Source: Tahibacter soli (lineage in GTDB: Bacteria > Pseudomonadota > Gammaproteobacteria > Xanthomonadales > Rhodanobacteraceae). From it: a DNA stretch of 64,000 nucleotides. Position 1 is the first letter of the stretch. Each line of letters begins with the position of its first letter. This document shows, one piece after another, positions 8,788 to 17,888 of this stretch. Position numbers and translations under genes: made by a program. The stretch is from NCBI RefSeq assembly GCF_025717065.2, contig NZ_JAOVZO020000017.1, forward strand, positions 186,001 to 250,000. The letters are read 5' to 3'. A model generated the notes under the pieces. It saw only the letters and a list, made by a program, of their open reading frames with translations, made no database searches and was not told where the DNA came from.

Positions 8788-9695
8788 ATTCTTGAACCCT
8801 CTCCCCCGAGCTTGCTTGGGGGAGAGGGCAGGGTGAGGGGGCGACGCTCGGCTCTGCCTCGCGCTCGACGAAGTGCGAAGCGTCGCCCCCTCACCCCGAC
8901 CCTCTCCCCCGACACGGTCGGGGGAGAGGGAGTTTCAAGCCAGATACCCCCGTCCACCGCAAACGACGCCCCGGTGATATACGCCGCGGCCGGCGTGCAC
9001 AGAAACGCGATCGTCGGCGCGATTTCGTCCGGCTGCGCGGCGCGGCCGAGCGGAATCGCGCGCAGCAGCGGTTTCAGGATATCGGGGTTCTGCGTCAGGG
9101 CGCTCGCGAACTTCGTGTCGGTCAGACCCGGCAGCACCGCGTTGACGCGCACGCCGTGCGGCGCGAGTTCGCGCGCCCAGCCCTCGGTCATCGACAGGAT
9201 CGCGGCCTTCGAGAACGAATAGACGCCCTGGCCCGGCGCCGCGCGGCGGCCGTTCACCGACGCGACGTTGACGATCGCGCCGCCGCGCTCGCGCATGCGC
9301 CGCGCGGCCTGTTGCGTCATGTAGAAGTAGCCGCGGATGTTGACGTCGACCGTCTTGTCGTACGCGGCGAGCGACATGTCGAGCATCGGCCCGAAATACG
9401 GGTTCGCCGCGGCGTTGTTGACGAGAATGTCGAGCGGCGTACCGCGCGCGTCGATCGCGGTATACAGTGCGTCGATCGCTTCGATTTCGCCAATGTGCGC
9501 GGCGAGCGCTTCGGCGCTGCCGCCGGCGGCGCGTATCTCGCCCACGACGGCTTCGCAGGCGTCGACACGGCGGCTCGAGACGATCACATGCGCACCGAAT
9601 GCGGCGAGGAGCCCTGCGGTCGCCGCGCCGATGCCGCGGCTGGCGCCGGTCACGAGGGCGGTCTTGCCGGTCAGGTCGAACAGGGTGTCTTTCAT
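8742..9695 (-). CDS. SDR-family oxidoreductase with repeat-derived C-terminal extension
   Basis: The start at 9695 is chosen because GAGGA lies four bases upstream; the protein then begins MKDTLFDLTGKTALVTGASRG. It carries the Rossmann motif TGASRGIGAA, NNAA, the serine of NVASVNG, and the catalytic YSFSK pair, so it is a classical short-chain dehydrogenase/reductase of the glucose/3-oxoacyl dehydrogenase type. The family normally ends soon after AVDGGIWL. Here the frame continues about 60 residues through the palindromic repeat at 8797-8930 and stops only inside the antisense of the hydrolase gene, giving 317 residues. The substrate is unknown. Confidence 0.85.
   Translation of the reverse strand: MKDTLFDLTGKTALVTGASRGIGAATAGLLAAFGAHVIVSSRRVDACEAVVGEIRAAGGSAEALAAHIGEIEAIDALYTAIDARGTPLDILVNNAAANPYFGPMLDMSLAAYDKTVDVNIRGYFYMTQQAARRMRERGGAIVNVASVNGRRAAPGQGVYSFSKAAILSMTEGWARELAPHGVRVNAVLPGLTDTKFASALTQNPDILKPLLRAIPLGRAAQPDEIAPTIAFLCTPAAAYITGASFAVDGGIWLETPSPPTVSGERVGVRGRRFALRRARGRAERRPLTLPSPPSKLGGEGSRIYFTAFCRKLPSSAR
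8797..8930. repeat. Composite palindromic repeat (REP-like)
   Basis: Three nested inverted repeats fill this stretch. The outer two, at 8797-8828 and 8900-8930, each have arms CCCTCTCCCCC and GGGGGAGAGGG around different loops. The middle one pairs GGGTGAGGGGGCGACGCT (8831-8848) with its complement at 8879-8896. A single copy of the outer unit recurs at 24950-24981. The element lies just downstream of the hydrolase gene and runs into the 3' end of the opposing SDR frame. Confidence 0.85.
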
Positions 9696-9756
9696 CGCGT
9701 CCTCGACATTCAAACGGGCGTATGGAGAATCGAAGCCTATCGCAGCAAGGGGAAGA

Positions 9757-10569
9757 ATGATGCAGCCAGGTCGCGTTCTGATCACGGGTGCGGGCAGCGG
9801 CCTCGGCCGCGCGCTCGCGTTGCGCTATGCGAGCGCAGGCTGGCGCGTCGGTGTCGCCGACATCGTCGGCGAACGCGCCGAACTGGTCGCCGGCGAAGCG
9901 CGCACGCTCGGCGCGACCGCCGAGGCGTTCGTCGTCGACGTCGGCGACGACGCGTCCGTCGACCGTCTGCGCGACGCGGCGCTCGCCAAACTCGGCGGCA
10001 TCGACCATCTGATCAACAACGCCGGCGTCAGCTCGGCCGGCAGTGTCATGGAAACGTCGCTCGACGACTGGCGCTGGATGCTCGACATCAACCTCATGAG
10101 CGTCGTGCGCGGCTGCCGGGCCTTTCTGCCGGCGATGGTCGCGCAGCAGCGCGGACACATCGTCAACACGGCCTCGTTCGCCGGCATCGCGTGCGCTTCG
10201 GGCATGGCGGCGTATTCGACCGCCAAGGCCGGCGTCATCGCGCTGTCCGAATCGCTGCGCGCCGACATGGCGGTCGCGCAGACCGGCGTGAACGTCTCGG
10301 TCGTCTGCCCGTCGTTCTTCCGCACGAATCTGCTCGAGAACTGGCGCGGCCCCGAACGCGCGCGGACGATGGCCTCGAAGCTGATGGACCGCGCCGGCGA
10401 AACGGCGGACGACATCGCCGGAGCCGTGTACGACGGCGTGATGGCCGGCCGCTTCATGATCGTGCCGACCTCGCCCGAGCGCACGCGCTGGCGGCTCAAG
10501 CGCTTTTTCCCGGAGTTCTATTTCCGCAAGCTGGTGCAGGCGCTGCGCGAGGCGGGCCGCACGCTATGA
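9757..10569 (+). CDS. SDR-family oxidoreductase
   Basis: This 270-residue protein has TGAGSGLGRALA, NNAGVSSAG, the serine in NTASFAG and catalytic YSTAK, so it is a short-chain dehydrogenase/reductase. AAGGGGAAG lies just upstream of a double ATG (9757 and 9760). The C-terminal RTRWRLKRFFPEFYFRK tail is basic and may lie at the membrane. The last codon overlaps the start of the next gene (ATGA), so the two are translationally coupled. It is divergent from the preceding SDR gene, with 61 bases between their starts. The substrate is unknown. Confidence 0.85.
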   Translation: MMQPGRVLITGAGSGLGRALALRYASAGWRVGVADIVGERAELVAGEARTLGATAEAFVVDVGDDASVDRLRDAALAKLGGIDHLINNAGVSSAGSVMETSLDDWRWMLDINLMSVVRGCRAFLPAMVAQQRGHIVNTASFAGIACASGMAAYSTAKAGVIALSESLRADMAVAQTGVNVSVVCPSFFRTNLLENWRGPERARTMASKLMDRAGETADDIAGAVYDGVMAGRFMIVPTSPERTRWRLKRFFPEFYFRKLVQALREAGRTL

Positions 10570-11615
10570 GCGAACTGCTGATCTACGGATCGAACGGCTA
10601 CACCGGCCAACTGATCGTCGCCGAAGCGCTGAGGCAGGGTCTGCGGCCGGTGCTGGCCGGCCGCAACCGCGACGCGGTCGACGCGCAGGCGCGCGAGTTC
10701 GGCCTCGACGCGCGCGCGTTCGCGCTCGACGACCCCGACGTCATCGTGCGCGGCATCGCCGGCGTGCATCTCGTGCTCAACTGCGCCGGCCCGTTTTCGC
10801 AGACCGCGGCGCCGATGCTCGAGGCGTGCCTGGCCAACCATGCGCACTACCTCGACATCACCGGCGAAATCGACGTGTTCGCGCTGTGCCATCGCGCGCA
10901 CGACCGCGCGAAGGAAGCCGGCATCGTCGTCGCGCCCGGCACCGGCTTCGACGTCGTACCGACCGACTGCACCGCGGCGATGCTCAAGCGCAAGCTGCCG
11001 GGCGCGACGCACCTCGTGCTCGCGTTCGAAGCCGGCGGCGGGCCGAGCCCCGGCACGGCGAAGACGAGCGTGGAGGGCCTCGCCAAGGGCGGCCGCGCGC
11101 GCATCGGCGGCGACGTCGTCGAAGTGCCGCTCGCGTGGAAGTCGCGCACGTTCGACCGCGACGGCGTGCCGCGCAGCGCGATGACGATTCCGTGGGGCGA
11201 CGTGTACACCGCCTACGTGTCGACCGGCATTCCGAATGTGGAAACGTATATGGCCGTGCCGCCGTCGACGATCGCGCATGTCAGACGCCTGCGCTGGTTC
11301 AAGCCGCTGCTGGGCCTCGGCTTCGTGCAGTCGTTCATGAAGAAGCGCATCGACGCGAACACGCCCGGGCCATCGGCGTCGCGGCGCGAGGAAACCGACT
11401 GTCGCGTCTGGGGCGAGGCGCGCAACGCCCGCGGCGAGGTTGCGGCGCTGTCGCTGTCGGCGCCCAACGGCTATGCGCTGACGGCCACGGCGTCGGTCGG
11501 CATGGTGCGCGCGGTGCTCGCCGGCACGCGGCCGGGCGGCTTCTACACGCCGTCGATGCTGATGGGCGCGGACTACGTGCTGAGCCTGCCTGGGGTGACG
11601 CTGCATTCCGCCTGA
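10566..11615 (+). CDS. Saccharopine dehydrogenase-like NADP-binding protein (trans-acting enoyl reductase type)
   Basis: The 349-residue protein opens with the NAD(P)-binding LLIYGSNGYTGQLIVAEAL. NCAGPFSQTAAPMLEACLANHAHYLDITGE follows, typical of saccharopine dehydrogenase-like proteins and of mycobacterial trans-acting enoyl reductases. It starts inside the stop codon of the SDR gene, so both probably act on the same substrate, possibly a lipid or polyketide chain (inference). The real substrate cannot be read from the sequence. Confidence 0.8.
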   Translation: MSELLIYGSNGYTGQLIVAEALRQGLRPVLAGRNRDAVDAQAREFGLDARAFALDDPDVIVRGIAGVHLVLNCAGPFSQTAAPMLEACLANHAHYLDITGEIDVFALCHRAHDRAKEAGIVVAPGTGFDVVPTDCTAAMLKRKLPGATHLVLAFEAGGGPSPGTAKTSVEGLAKGGRARIGGDVVEVPLAWKSRTFDRDGVPRSAMTIPWGDVYTAYVSTGIPNVETYMAVPPSTIAHVRRLRWFKPLLGLGFVQSFMKKRIDANTPGPSASRREETDCRVWGEARNARGEVAALSLSAPNGYALTATASVGMVRAVLAGTRPGGFYTPSMLMGADYVLSLPGVTLHSA

Positions 11616-11707
11616 AGGCGTAGCGTCGTCGGGGAACCTCATCCGCGGCGCGGATGTCATACGCCGCCTGTTAAACTTCCCGGTCCCCTCCGACCCGCCC
11701 TCAACCC

Positions 11708-12283
11708 ATGTCCGAACTCAGAAACCGGAACCTCGGGCCGCTGCCGGCCCTGATCTTCTCGTCGCGCTGGCTGCAGCTGCCGCTGTACCTCGGCCTCATC
11801 ATCGCCCAGGGCGTCTACGTCGTGCAGTTCTTGCGCGAGCTGTGGCATCTCCTGGAGACCACCATCCTGCACGGCGGCCTGTCCGAAGCCGCCGCCGCGG
11901 CCGGCCAGACGGCCGAAACCGCGATCATGCTCACCGTGCTGGGCCTGATCGACGTCGTGATGATCTCGAACCTGCTCGTCATGGTCATCGTCGGCGGCTA
12001 CGAAACGTTCGTGTCGCGCCTGCGCCTGGAAGGCCATCCGGATCAGCCGGAATGGCTCTCGCACGTCAACGCCGCGGTGCTCAAGGTGAAGCTTGCGACG
12101 GCGATCATCGGCATCTCGTCGATCCACCTCCTGGCCACGTTCATCAAGGCCGAAAAGCTCGACGAAAAAACGATGCTGTGGCAGACGCTGCTGCACCTGA
12201 CGTTCGTCGTGTCGGCCGTCGCGATCGCGTGGGTCGACCGCATCATGACGCCGCCGTCGAAAGTCGCGCGCGAGCATCACTGA
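11708..12283 (+). CDS. UPF0114 (YqhA-like) membrane protein
   Basis: The 191-residue protein shows the YqhA/UPF0114 pattern: [17 protein letters not shown] at the start, three to four membrane segments, and conserved [28 protein letters not shown]. Length fits the family. The function of UPF0114 is not established; it is often linked to stress genes. The gene stands alone 92 bases after the previous stop and ends one base before the opposing metallopeptidase-like gene. Confidence 0.88.
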   Translation: MSELRNRNLGPLPALIFSSRWLQLPLYLGLIIAQGVYVVQFLRELWHLLETTILHGGLSEAAAAAGQTAETAIMLTVLGLIDVVMISNLLVMVIVGGYETFVSRLRLEGHPDQPEWLSHVNAAVLKVKLATAIIGISSIHLLATFIKAEKLDEKTMLWQTLLHLTFVVSAVAIAWVDRIMTPPSKVAREHH

Positions 12284-13705
12284 TCAATCGCGAGGCGGTC
12301 GCATGATCGCCTCGCGTATCGCCGCATCCGGTGCGCCGTCGTCGTAGCGCAGCGCGCCGGCCTCCCTGACGATGCCGAGCGCCGCGTACAGCGGCGCGAG
12401 ATCCGGAAAACCCTTGCGCGCGTCGGCCTCGCGCCAGCGACGCGCGAATACGTCGGTGCCGGCGAGTTCGTCGAGTTTCGCCACGAACGCCTCGGGCTCC
12501 CACGCGCGCATGCGCGCAAGGCAGCATTGTTGAAAACGCGACAGGGCCACGTCGACGCCGAGCTTGCCGCGGCTCGCGCGGCGCAGTTCGACGTCGACGC
12601 CGAGCCAGTACGCTGCGCCCGCCCAGTACACGCGCATGTAGGCGCCGCGCGCATGCATGTCAGCGGTGATGTCGTGCAGCGTCATGTCGGCGCCGCGGGC
12701 TTTCATGCCGCGGCCGAAGCCGGCGTCGAGCAGGCGCCACGCCTGATCGGACGTCAGCTGGCCGGCGCGCGCGCGCAGCACGTTCTGCCAGTAGCTCGCG
12801 AGTCCTTCGGCGAGCCACGCGCCCGACTCGCCCAGGTACGGATGCGCGACATGCGACATCTCGTGGATCGCGGTCCAGTCGGCGACGAGTTCTTCGACGG
12901 GTCGCTTGGGGTCGACGTAGATCGTCAGCGCCTGGCCCTGGCCGCGCGTCGACTGCCCGAAGCCGACCGCGCCGCCGCGCGTCTTCGACGCGATCAGCTT
13001 CACCTGGATCTCATCGAGCGGCAGCCGGCCGTATGCGGCGAGGGCGCCGCGCACGACGGTGCGCATCCACTGCGCCATCTTGTCGGCCTCGTCGCCGCTC
13101 ATGCCGCCGAGCGCGGCGATGCGCAGCACGCCGCCGGGCACCGTCACGTCGCGTTCGGGAAAGCGGCCGACCGCGACCATGCCCGCCCAGTCGTCGGGCG
13201 TCGCGGGAATGCGATAGCGACGCAGGCCCTCGCGGTCGGGCAGGCGCGTCCACGGCGTGGAAAACGCGTAGCCGCCGGGCAGGCGCAGCGTGGCGTCGGC
13301 CGGTGCGCCGGCATCGGTCGCGACGAGCCACTGCATCGGCGAAACGACGAGATCGCCGCCCACGCGCGCGCCGACGTCGCGCGCCTGCCGGTCGGCGAGG
13401 GCGCCGAGCGACACCGTGTACGCGAGGCATTCGCCGGCCTTCCAGTCCGCCGCGTCGAAGCCGCGTCCGCGGCGCGCGAGCGTGCCGCCGCGTTCGCGTG
13501 CGAGATCGTCGAGATTGGCCGCCGCGCCGGGGTCGAGGCGAAAGCGGCGCAGCGGCGCGGCTTCGTCGACGCAGACGCGGACGCGCATGCGCTCGTCGGC
13601 GGCATAGTCGAGTTCGTAGCGCACGGCCGCGGCCGGTGCGGCGGAAAGCGCGAGCAAAACCATGAGTGATGTCGGCATGAATCGATAGACCGCGAAACCG
13701 CGCAT
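12284..13705 (-). CDS. Secreted metallopeptidase-like protein (gluzincin, peptidase-MA type)
   Basis: The 473-residue protein has an N-terminal signal sequence (MPTSLMVLLALSAAPAAA after a short basic start). H281-E-M-S-H285 forms a zinc site, followed by WLAEGLASYW with E300 as likely third ligand. That arrangement matches gluzincin domains of the peptidase-MA type, with a shorter gap than classical M1 enzymes. Before it lies a 250-residue beta-rich region without recognised family. An in-frame ATG at 13678 would drop nine residues and also leave a good signal. Probable role: periplasmic or secreted protein turnover; the substrate is unknown. Confidence 0.72.
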   Translation of the reverse strand: MRGFAVYRFMPTSLMVLLALSAAPAAAVRYELDYAADERMRVRVCVDEAAPLRRFRLDPGAAANLDDLARERGGTLARRGRGFDAADWKAGECLAYTVSLGALADRQARDVGARVGGDLVVSPMQWLVATDAGAPADATLRLPGGYAFSTPWTRLPDREGLRRYRIPATPDDWAGMVAVGRFPERDVTVPGGVLRIAALGGMSGDEADKMAQWMRTVVRGALAAYGRLPLDEIQVKLIASKTRGGAVGFGQSTRGQGQALTIYVDPKRPVEELVADWTAIHEMSHVAHPYLGESGAWLAEGLASYWQNVLRARAGQLTSDQAWRLLDAGFGRGMKARGADMTLHDITADMHARGAYMRVYWAGAAYWLGVDVELRRASRGKLGVDVALSRFQQCCLARMRAWEPEAFVAKLDELAGTDVFARRWREADARKGFPDLAPLYAALGIVREAGALRYDDGAPDAAIREAIMRPPRD

Positions 13706-13907
13706 TCGGCTTTCGCCCCGATGATGAACCGGCTGCGCGTTCGGTGGTACCGTGCGCGCCGGCGGCGCTTGTGGCGTTGCGAATCGTCGAATTTCCCAAT
13801 TGCGACAATGTCTTGGCGAGCCCGTGCCCGCCGGATGAGGGATTTTCCGGTCTTTCGCGTCCTTGGAGGAAGGCGCATGGACTTTCACGCACCAACACGG
13901 AGCAGAC

Positions 13908-14600
13908 ATGAATCACAAGCTGGTTTGCGCGGCGCTCGCCGCGGTTCTCGCAGGTACCGCGCACGCGGCCGACACGGGCTTCTACGTCGGCGGCGGCGTC
14001 GGCCAGTCGAAGTATTCCGACGATCTCGGCAATCAGGTGCGCCAGGCCTACGTCGGCCACACGGGTTTCGCCGTCACCGCGGTCGATCTGACCGACGACT
14101 CGGACACGGCCTACAAGATCTTCGGCGGCTATCGTTTCCTGCCGTGGCTCGGCGTCGAGCTTGCGTGGAACGATCTCGGCGAAGCGCGCAGCCACTACGT
14201 GCTGCACTCGCTCGTGCCGCTGACGAACGCCGACGCGATTCTCGACGGCCGCTACCAGGTCAAGGGTACGAGCCTGACCGTGTTCGGCGAACTCGCGTTC
14301 AACGACACGTTCTCGGGCATCGCGCGCGTCGGCGTGTTCGACGCGAACGTCGACTACGTGGAAACCGGCCTGCAGGCCTCCGGCGAACCGTGGTACTTCA
14401 AGGCGCCGGACGACAGCAGTACGAAGACGACCATCGGCCTCGGCGTGAACTGGCGCGTGACGCCGAACGTCGACCTGCGCCTCGACTACGACCGCTACCA
14501 CGACATCGGCCGCCGCTTCGCGCTCAACGAAACCGGCAACGGCCGCTTCGACTACATCGACGTCGCGTCGCTGAACCTCGCGTATCGCTTCGGACAGTAA
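13908..14600 (+). CDS. Outer-membrane beta-barrel protein (OmpA/OmpX-like)
   Basis: The 230-residue product has a clean signal peptide ending in AHA-ADTGFYVGGGVG and alternating hydrophobic strands. It ends in LNLAYRFGQ, close to the aromatic C-terminal strand of small outer-membrane barrels. GFYVGGGVGQSKY and the eight-strand-like spacing resemble the OmpA-like/opacity barrel group. It is followed after 31 bases by a strong intrinsic terminator, so it is probably a single-gene transcript. Confidence 0.8.
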   Translation: MNHKLVCAALAAVLAGTAHAADTGFYVGGGVGQSKYSDDLGNQVRQAYVGHTGFAVTAVDLTDDSDTAYKIFGGYRFLPWLGVELAWNDLGEARSHYVLHSLVPLTNADAILDGRYQVKGTSLTVFGELAFNDTFSGIARVGVFDANVDYVETGLQASGEPWYFKAPDDSSTKTTIGLGVNWRVTPNVDLRLDYDRYHDIGRRFALNETGNGRFDYIDVASLNLAYRFGQ

Positions 14601-14631
14601 GCCCGCGCCGCGTTCGCCGCGGGGCATCGAC

Positions 14632-14659
14632 GAAAACCCCGGCTTTCGCCGGGGTTTTC
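14632..14659. terminator. Bidirectional intrinsic terminator
   Basis: The stem pairs AAAACCCCGG with CCGGGGTTTT around a TTTCG-type loop, with A-run and T-run on either side. It sits between the stop codon of the outer-membrane barrel gene (plus strand) and that of the DUF1579 gene (minus strand) and can serve both. Confidence 0.88.
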
Positions 14660-14667
14660 GTTCGCGC

Positions 14668-15278
14668 TCACCGGCGCGTGTACGTGATTTCCATCGTCTT
14701 GGCTTCGTTGCCGTCGTGCGTGTCGTACCAGTCGAACACGTAGTGATCGTCGTCGACGACGCGGAACACCTGGCGTACCTTCGTGCTCGTGCCGGGCTTC
14801 ATCGGTCGGGCATCGAACCGTGGAACGTGTACGTCTTCTTCGCCGTGTCGTACGTGCCGTACGCGAGCCAGAATCCGGTCGACATCGAATCGATCCACGT
14901 CGAGAAGAACTGGTTCTTGAGGTTCTCGAAGCCGAGATAGCCCTGGCCTTCGAACTTCGCGCCGTTGAACTCGCCTTCCTGTCTGAACACGAGATAGCGG
15001 CCGTCGTACATCGGCGCGACGTTCATCGTGCCGGTGCTTTCCTGCGGCGGCGCCTTCGGGTCCATCCACATCTTCGTCGCGCTCGTCCAGTTGCCTTCGA
15101 AGAACTTGAGCTGCTTGTGCTCGGCGCGGATCTCGCTCATGCGCGCCCAGGCTTCCATCATCGCCTGCTGCTCGGCGCTCATGGCCGGTGCCGCCGCCGG
15201 CTTCTTGTCGTCCGCGCCGGCGCCCATCGACGCCAAAGCCAGGACCGCCGCGAGCGCGGCCGTCTTCGTCTTCGTCAT
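14668..15278 (-). pseudogene. DUF1579 family secreted protein, frameshifted
   Basis: Reading from 15278, the protein has a signal peptide (TAALAAVLALASMGAGA). Its body is typical of DUF1579 (FFEGNWTSATKMWMDPKAPP, GRYLVFRQEGEFNG, STWIDSMSTGFWLAYGTYD). The frame stops at 14799 just after YTFHGSMPDR. The next frame then continues directly with MKPGTSTKVRQVFRVVDDDHY and ends MEITYTRR at 14668, the expected C-terminus. One missing C in the GACCG run near 14808-14812 would restore MPDPMKPG. Either the gene is recently inactivated or the base is a sequencing error; the rest shows no decay. Confidence 0.82.
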
Positions 15279-15389
15279 GGTTGCTCTCCCGTTGCCCGTC
15301 AGGGGCGGGCCGATGCTACGCCTCGCGCATGACCGCGCAAAGTATCGACGTGGCGAAGTGGACGCGCCGTTGCGCGATCGCCCCGATGT

Positions 15390-16271
15390 TCAACCGGCCT
15401 CGGCCTTGAGCCGCTCGACGACGTCGAGCACGGCGCGGCGCCGCTGCAGCCGTCGCGGCAGCACGAGCCAGTACGCGTTCGGCACGGCGACGTAGCGTTC
15501 GCCGAACGGACACATGAGCCGCCCGGCCAGGATGTCGGCCGCTGCGAGCCGGCCGCGTGCGAGCGCGACGCCGAGTCCTTGCGCGGCGGCCTGCAGCACG
15601 AGATCGGACGAGGCGAAGCGCGCGCCTGTGCGCGTGTCGGCGCCGTTTCCGCCATATGCTGCGATCCATACCGGCCACGCGGCCTGCGGATCGCGATCGT
15701 GCAGCAGCGCGAGGCGCTTCAGGTCGCGCGGCGTGCGCGGCCGGCCGTGCCGTTCGTAGTACTCGGGGCTCATGACCGGAAACAGCGTCTCGTCCATCAG
15801 CGGCGTGCACTCGAGACCGGGCCACGGGCCGCGACCCATGCGAATGGCGATGTCGACGCCGGCCGCGGCGAGGTCGTCGAGGCCCTGATTCAACAGCACC
15901 GATACCTCGACGCCGCCGGCCTGCAGCGCGGCCAGACGCGGCAGCAGCCAACGCGCGCCGAACGACGGCGTCGTGGACAGCATGACGCCGCGGCCGTCGC
16001 GGTCCTCGCCGATCGCGTCGACGACGCTCGCGATGCCGGCTAGGCCGTCGAGCGTCGCCCGCGCGAGCGCGCGGCCCTGCGGCGTGACGTTCAACGCCGC
16101 GCGACCGCCGGCCGGTTCGATCAGGCGCACGCCGACGCGCTTTTCGAGTTCGGCGATGTGCCGGCTGATCGACGAATGCGCGATGCCCAGCTCGCGCGCG
16201 GCCGCGCGCACGCCGCCGTGTTCGACGGCGAGCGCGAATGCGCGCAGTGCGGCCAGCGGCAGGTCGTTCAT
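15390..16271 (-). CDS. LysR-family transcriptional regulator (GcvA-like)
   Basis: The 293-residue protein opens MNDLPLAALRAFALAVEHGG, with the helix-turn-helix AARELGIAHSSISRHIAELE. The effector domain includes PSFGARWLLPRLAAL and IAIRMGRGPW, the pattern of GcvA-like LysR proteins. It is divergent from a LysE-family exporter with 83 bases between start codons. Regulators in this position commonly control the exporter in response to its substrate (inference). Confidence 0.88.
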   Translation of the reverse strand: MNDLPLAALRAFALAVEHGGVRAAARELGIAHSSISRHIAELEKRVGVRLIEPAGGRAALNVTPQGRALARATLDGLAGIASVVDAIGEDRDGRGVMLSTTPSFGARWLLPRLAALQAGGVEVSVLLNQGLDDLAAAGVDIAIRMGRGPWPGLECTPLMDETLFPVMSPEYYERHGRPRTPRDLKRLALLHDRDPQAAWPVWIAAYGGNGADTRTGARFASSDLVLQAAAQGLGVALARGRLAAADILAGRLMCPFGERYVAVPNAYWLVLPRRLQRRRAVLDVVERLKAEAG

Positions 16272-16354
16272 GGTCGCAAAGATAGACCATTCTTCGCCTC
16301 AATTCGACCAGCACTTCGGGCGAGACTGGCGCTCCGGATCGCACAGGAGTCGCC

Positions 16355-16939
16355 ATGAACACGTACTACGCCGTCGCCGCGCTGATCGCGCTCGGCGCGC
16401 TCACGCCCGGTCCGAACAACCTCGTCGTGCTCGGTGCCGGCGCGCGCGGCGGACTCAAGGCGGCGCTGCCGCCGATCGCCGGCATCGTCGCCGGATCGCT
16501 CGCGATGCTCGCCGTCGTCGCGGCCGGCCTGGCCTTGCCGCTGTCGTCGCCGCCGGCGCGAGCGCTCGCCGCGCTTGCGGGCGCCGCCTACCTCGCCGCG
16601 CTCGGCGTGCGTCTGCTGCGTGCACGGGCCGCGACGGATGCATACGCCGCCGCGCTGCCGCGCAACGCCGCCGGCCTGTTCGCGTTCCAGTTCGCGAATC
16701 CGAAAGCGTGGCTGCTCGCCGCGAGCGTCGTGGCGCTCGCACCGTCGCGCGATGCCGTGCTGTTCACGCTGTACGCCGCGATACCGGCCGTTTCGCTCGC
16801 GCTATGGGCCGGCGCCGGCGCGATGCTGGCGCGCTGGTTCCAGGCGCATCGGCGCGGCGTGGACATCGCCAACGGCGTGCTGCTGCTCGCGTTCGCGGCG
16901 TTCCTCGCGGTTGAAAATATCATGAAGATTTCGCTGTGA
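16355..16939 (+). CDS. LysE/RhtB-family amino acid exporter
   Basis: The 194-residue protein has about six membrane segments and the family motif ALTPGPNNLVVLGAGARGG near the start, plus FQFANPKAWLLA in the middle. Family members export amino acids or homoserine lactones. AGGAG lies upstream of the ATG. The stop codon overlaps the GTG start of the next gene. The divergent LysR gene is the likely regulator. Confidence 0.87.
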   Translation: MNTYYAVAALIALGALTPGPNNLVVLGAGARGGLKAALPPIAGIVAGSLAMLAVVAAGLALPLSSPPARALAALAGAAYLAALGVRLLRARAATDAYAAALPRNAAGLFAFQFANPKAWLLAASVVALAPSRDAVLFTLYAAIPAVSLALWAGAGAMLARWFQAHRRGVDIANGVLLLAFAAFLAVENIMKISL

Positions 16940-17523
16940 AGAAGGCCCTTTCGATACTCGGCATCGCCGGCAGTCTGCGCCGCGATTCGCTCAACCGGCG
17001 CCTCGTCGATGCCGCCGCCGCGCTCGCGCCGGACGACGTGACGATCGCGCGCTACGACGCGCTCGGCGCCGTGCCGATGTTCGACGAAGACGTCGAGGCG
17101 GCCGGCGAACCGGCGGGCGTGCGCGCGCTGCGCGACGCGGTCGCCGGTCTGCTGATCGCGACGCCGGAGTACAACCAGTCGTTTCCGGCGGTGCTCAAGA
17201 ACGCGATCGACTGGCTGTCGCGCGGCGACGAGATGCTGGCGGGCAAGCCGGTGGCGCTCGTCGGCGCGACCGCGGGCCGCTGGGGCACGCGGCTTGCGCA
17301 GGCGGGGCTGCGTCAGGTGTTCGCGGCGACCGAATCGCTCGTTATGCCGTCGCCGATGCTGTTCCTCGCCGGCGGCGAAGCGCTGTTCGATGCGCAGGGC
17401 CGCCTGCGCGGCGACGAGCACGCGCGTCTTGCGCACTTCGTCGCCGCGTTCGCCGCGTGGACGCGGCGCTACCAGCCGATCGTGTTGCCGCTGCCGCCGA
17501 AATCCGTCGGCGCGTCGGCGTAG
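16936..17523 (+). CDS. NADPH-dependent FMN reductase family protein
   Basis: The 195-residue flavodoxin-like protein starts at a GTG that overlaps the exporter's stop codon. Motifs are GIAGSLRRDSLNRRL (phosphate of FMN), ATPEYNQSFPAVLKNAIDWLSR and GATAGRWGTRLAQ, all standard for NAD(P)H-dependent FMN reductases of the ArsH/ChrR-like group. It probably reduces quinones or flavins in the cytoplasm. Its last 55 bases are antisense to the end of the GFA gene. Confidence 0.86.
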   Translation: MKKALSILGIAGSLRRDSLNRRLVDAAAALAPDDVTIARYDALGAVPMFDEDVEAAGEPAGVRALRDAVAGLLIATPEYNQSFPAVLKNAIDWLSRGDEMLAGKPVALVGATAGRWGTRLAQAGLRQVFAATESLVMPSPMLFLAGGEALFDAQGRLRGDEHARLAHFVAAFAAWTRRYQPIVLPLPPKSVGASA

Positions 17524-17888
17524 TGCGGCAGGTCGTCGACGACCGGATTGACCGCGTAGCGGCATTGAATATGAAACGCCGGCTTCGACACGCCCGGCGG
17601 CAGCCGCGCGCCGTTCACGCCGATCTGGTCGAACGCCGTCACTTCGGCGAACACCTGTATGCCGCACCTCGCGCAGCGATGGCGCGGCAGCGCGCGCAGC
17701 TTCCAGGTCTCGAGCGTGCCCCGCAGCACCGTCACGGCCGACTTCGGAAACAGCGCGACCGATACGTACGCGCCGCCGCTGACGGCCTGGCAGTCGTCGC
17801 AGTGGCAATAGAACGCGATGTCCGGCGCGCCTTCGAGGCGAACGCGCACGTCGCCGCACGCGCAGGCGATGTCGGTCGAGGTGCTCAT
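17469..17888 (-). CDS. GFA/CENP-V family zinc-binding protein
   Basis: The 139-residue protein has cysteine pairs in CACGDVRV, FYCHCDDCQAVSGG and HRCARCGIQVF, the zinc-binding pattern of the glutathione-dependent formaldehyde-activating (GFA) family. Members act as carbon-sulfur lyases or have unknown function. It is the third gene of an arsR-SRPBCC-GFA operon; the start overlaps the previous stop by four bases. Its 3' end lies antisense to the FMN reductase gene. Confidence 0.85.
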   Translation of the reverse strand: MSTSTDIACACGDVRVRLEGAPDIAFYCHCDDCQAVSGGAYVSVALFPKSAVTVLRGTLETWKLRALPRHRCARCGIQVFAEVTAFDQIGVNGARLPPGVSKPAFHIQCRYAVNPVVDDLPHYADAPTDFGGSGNTIGW

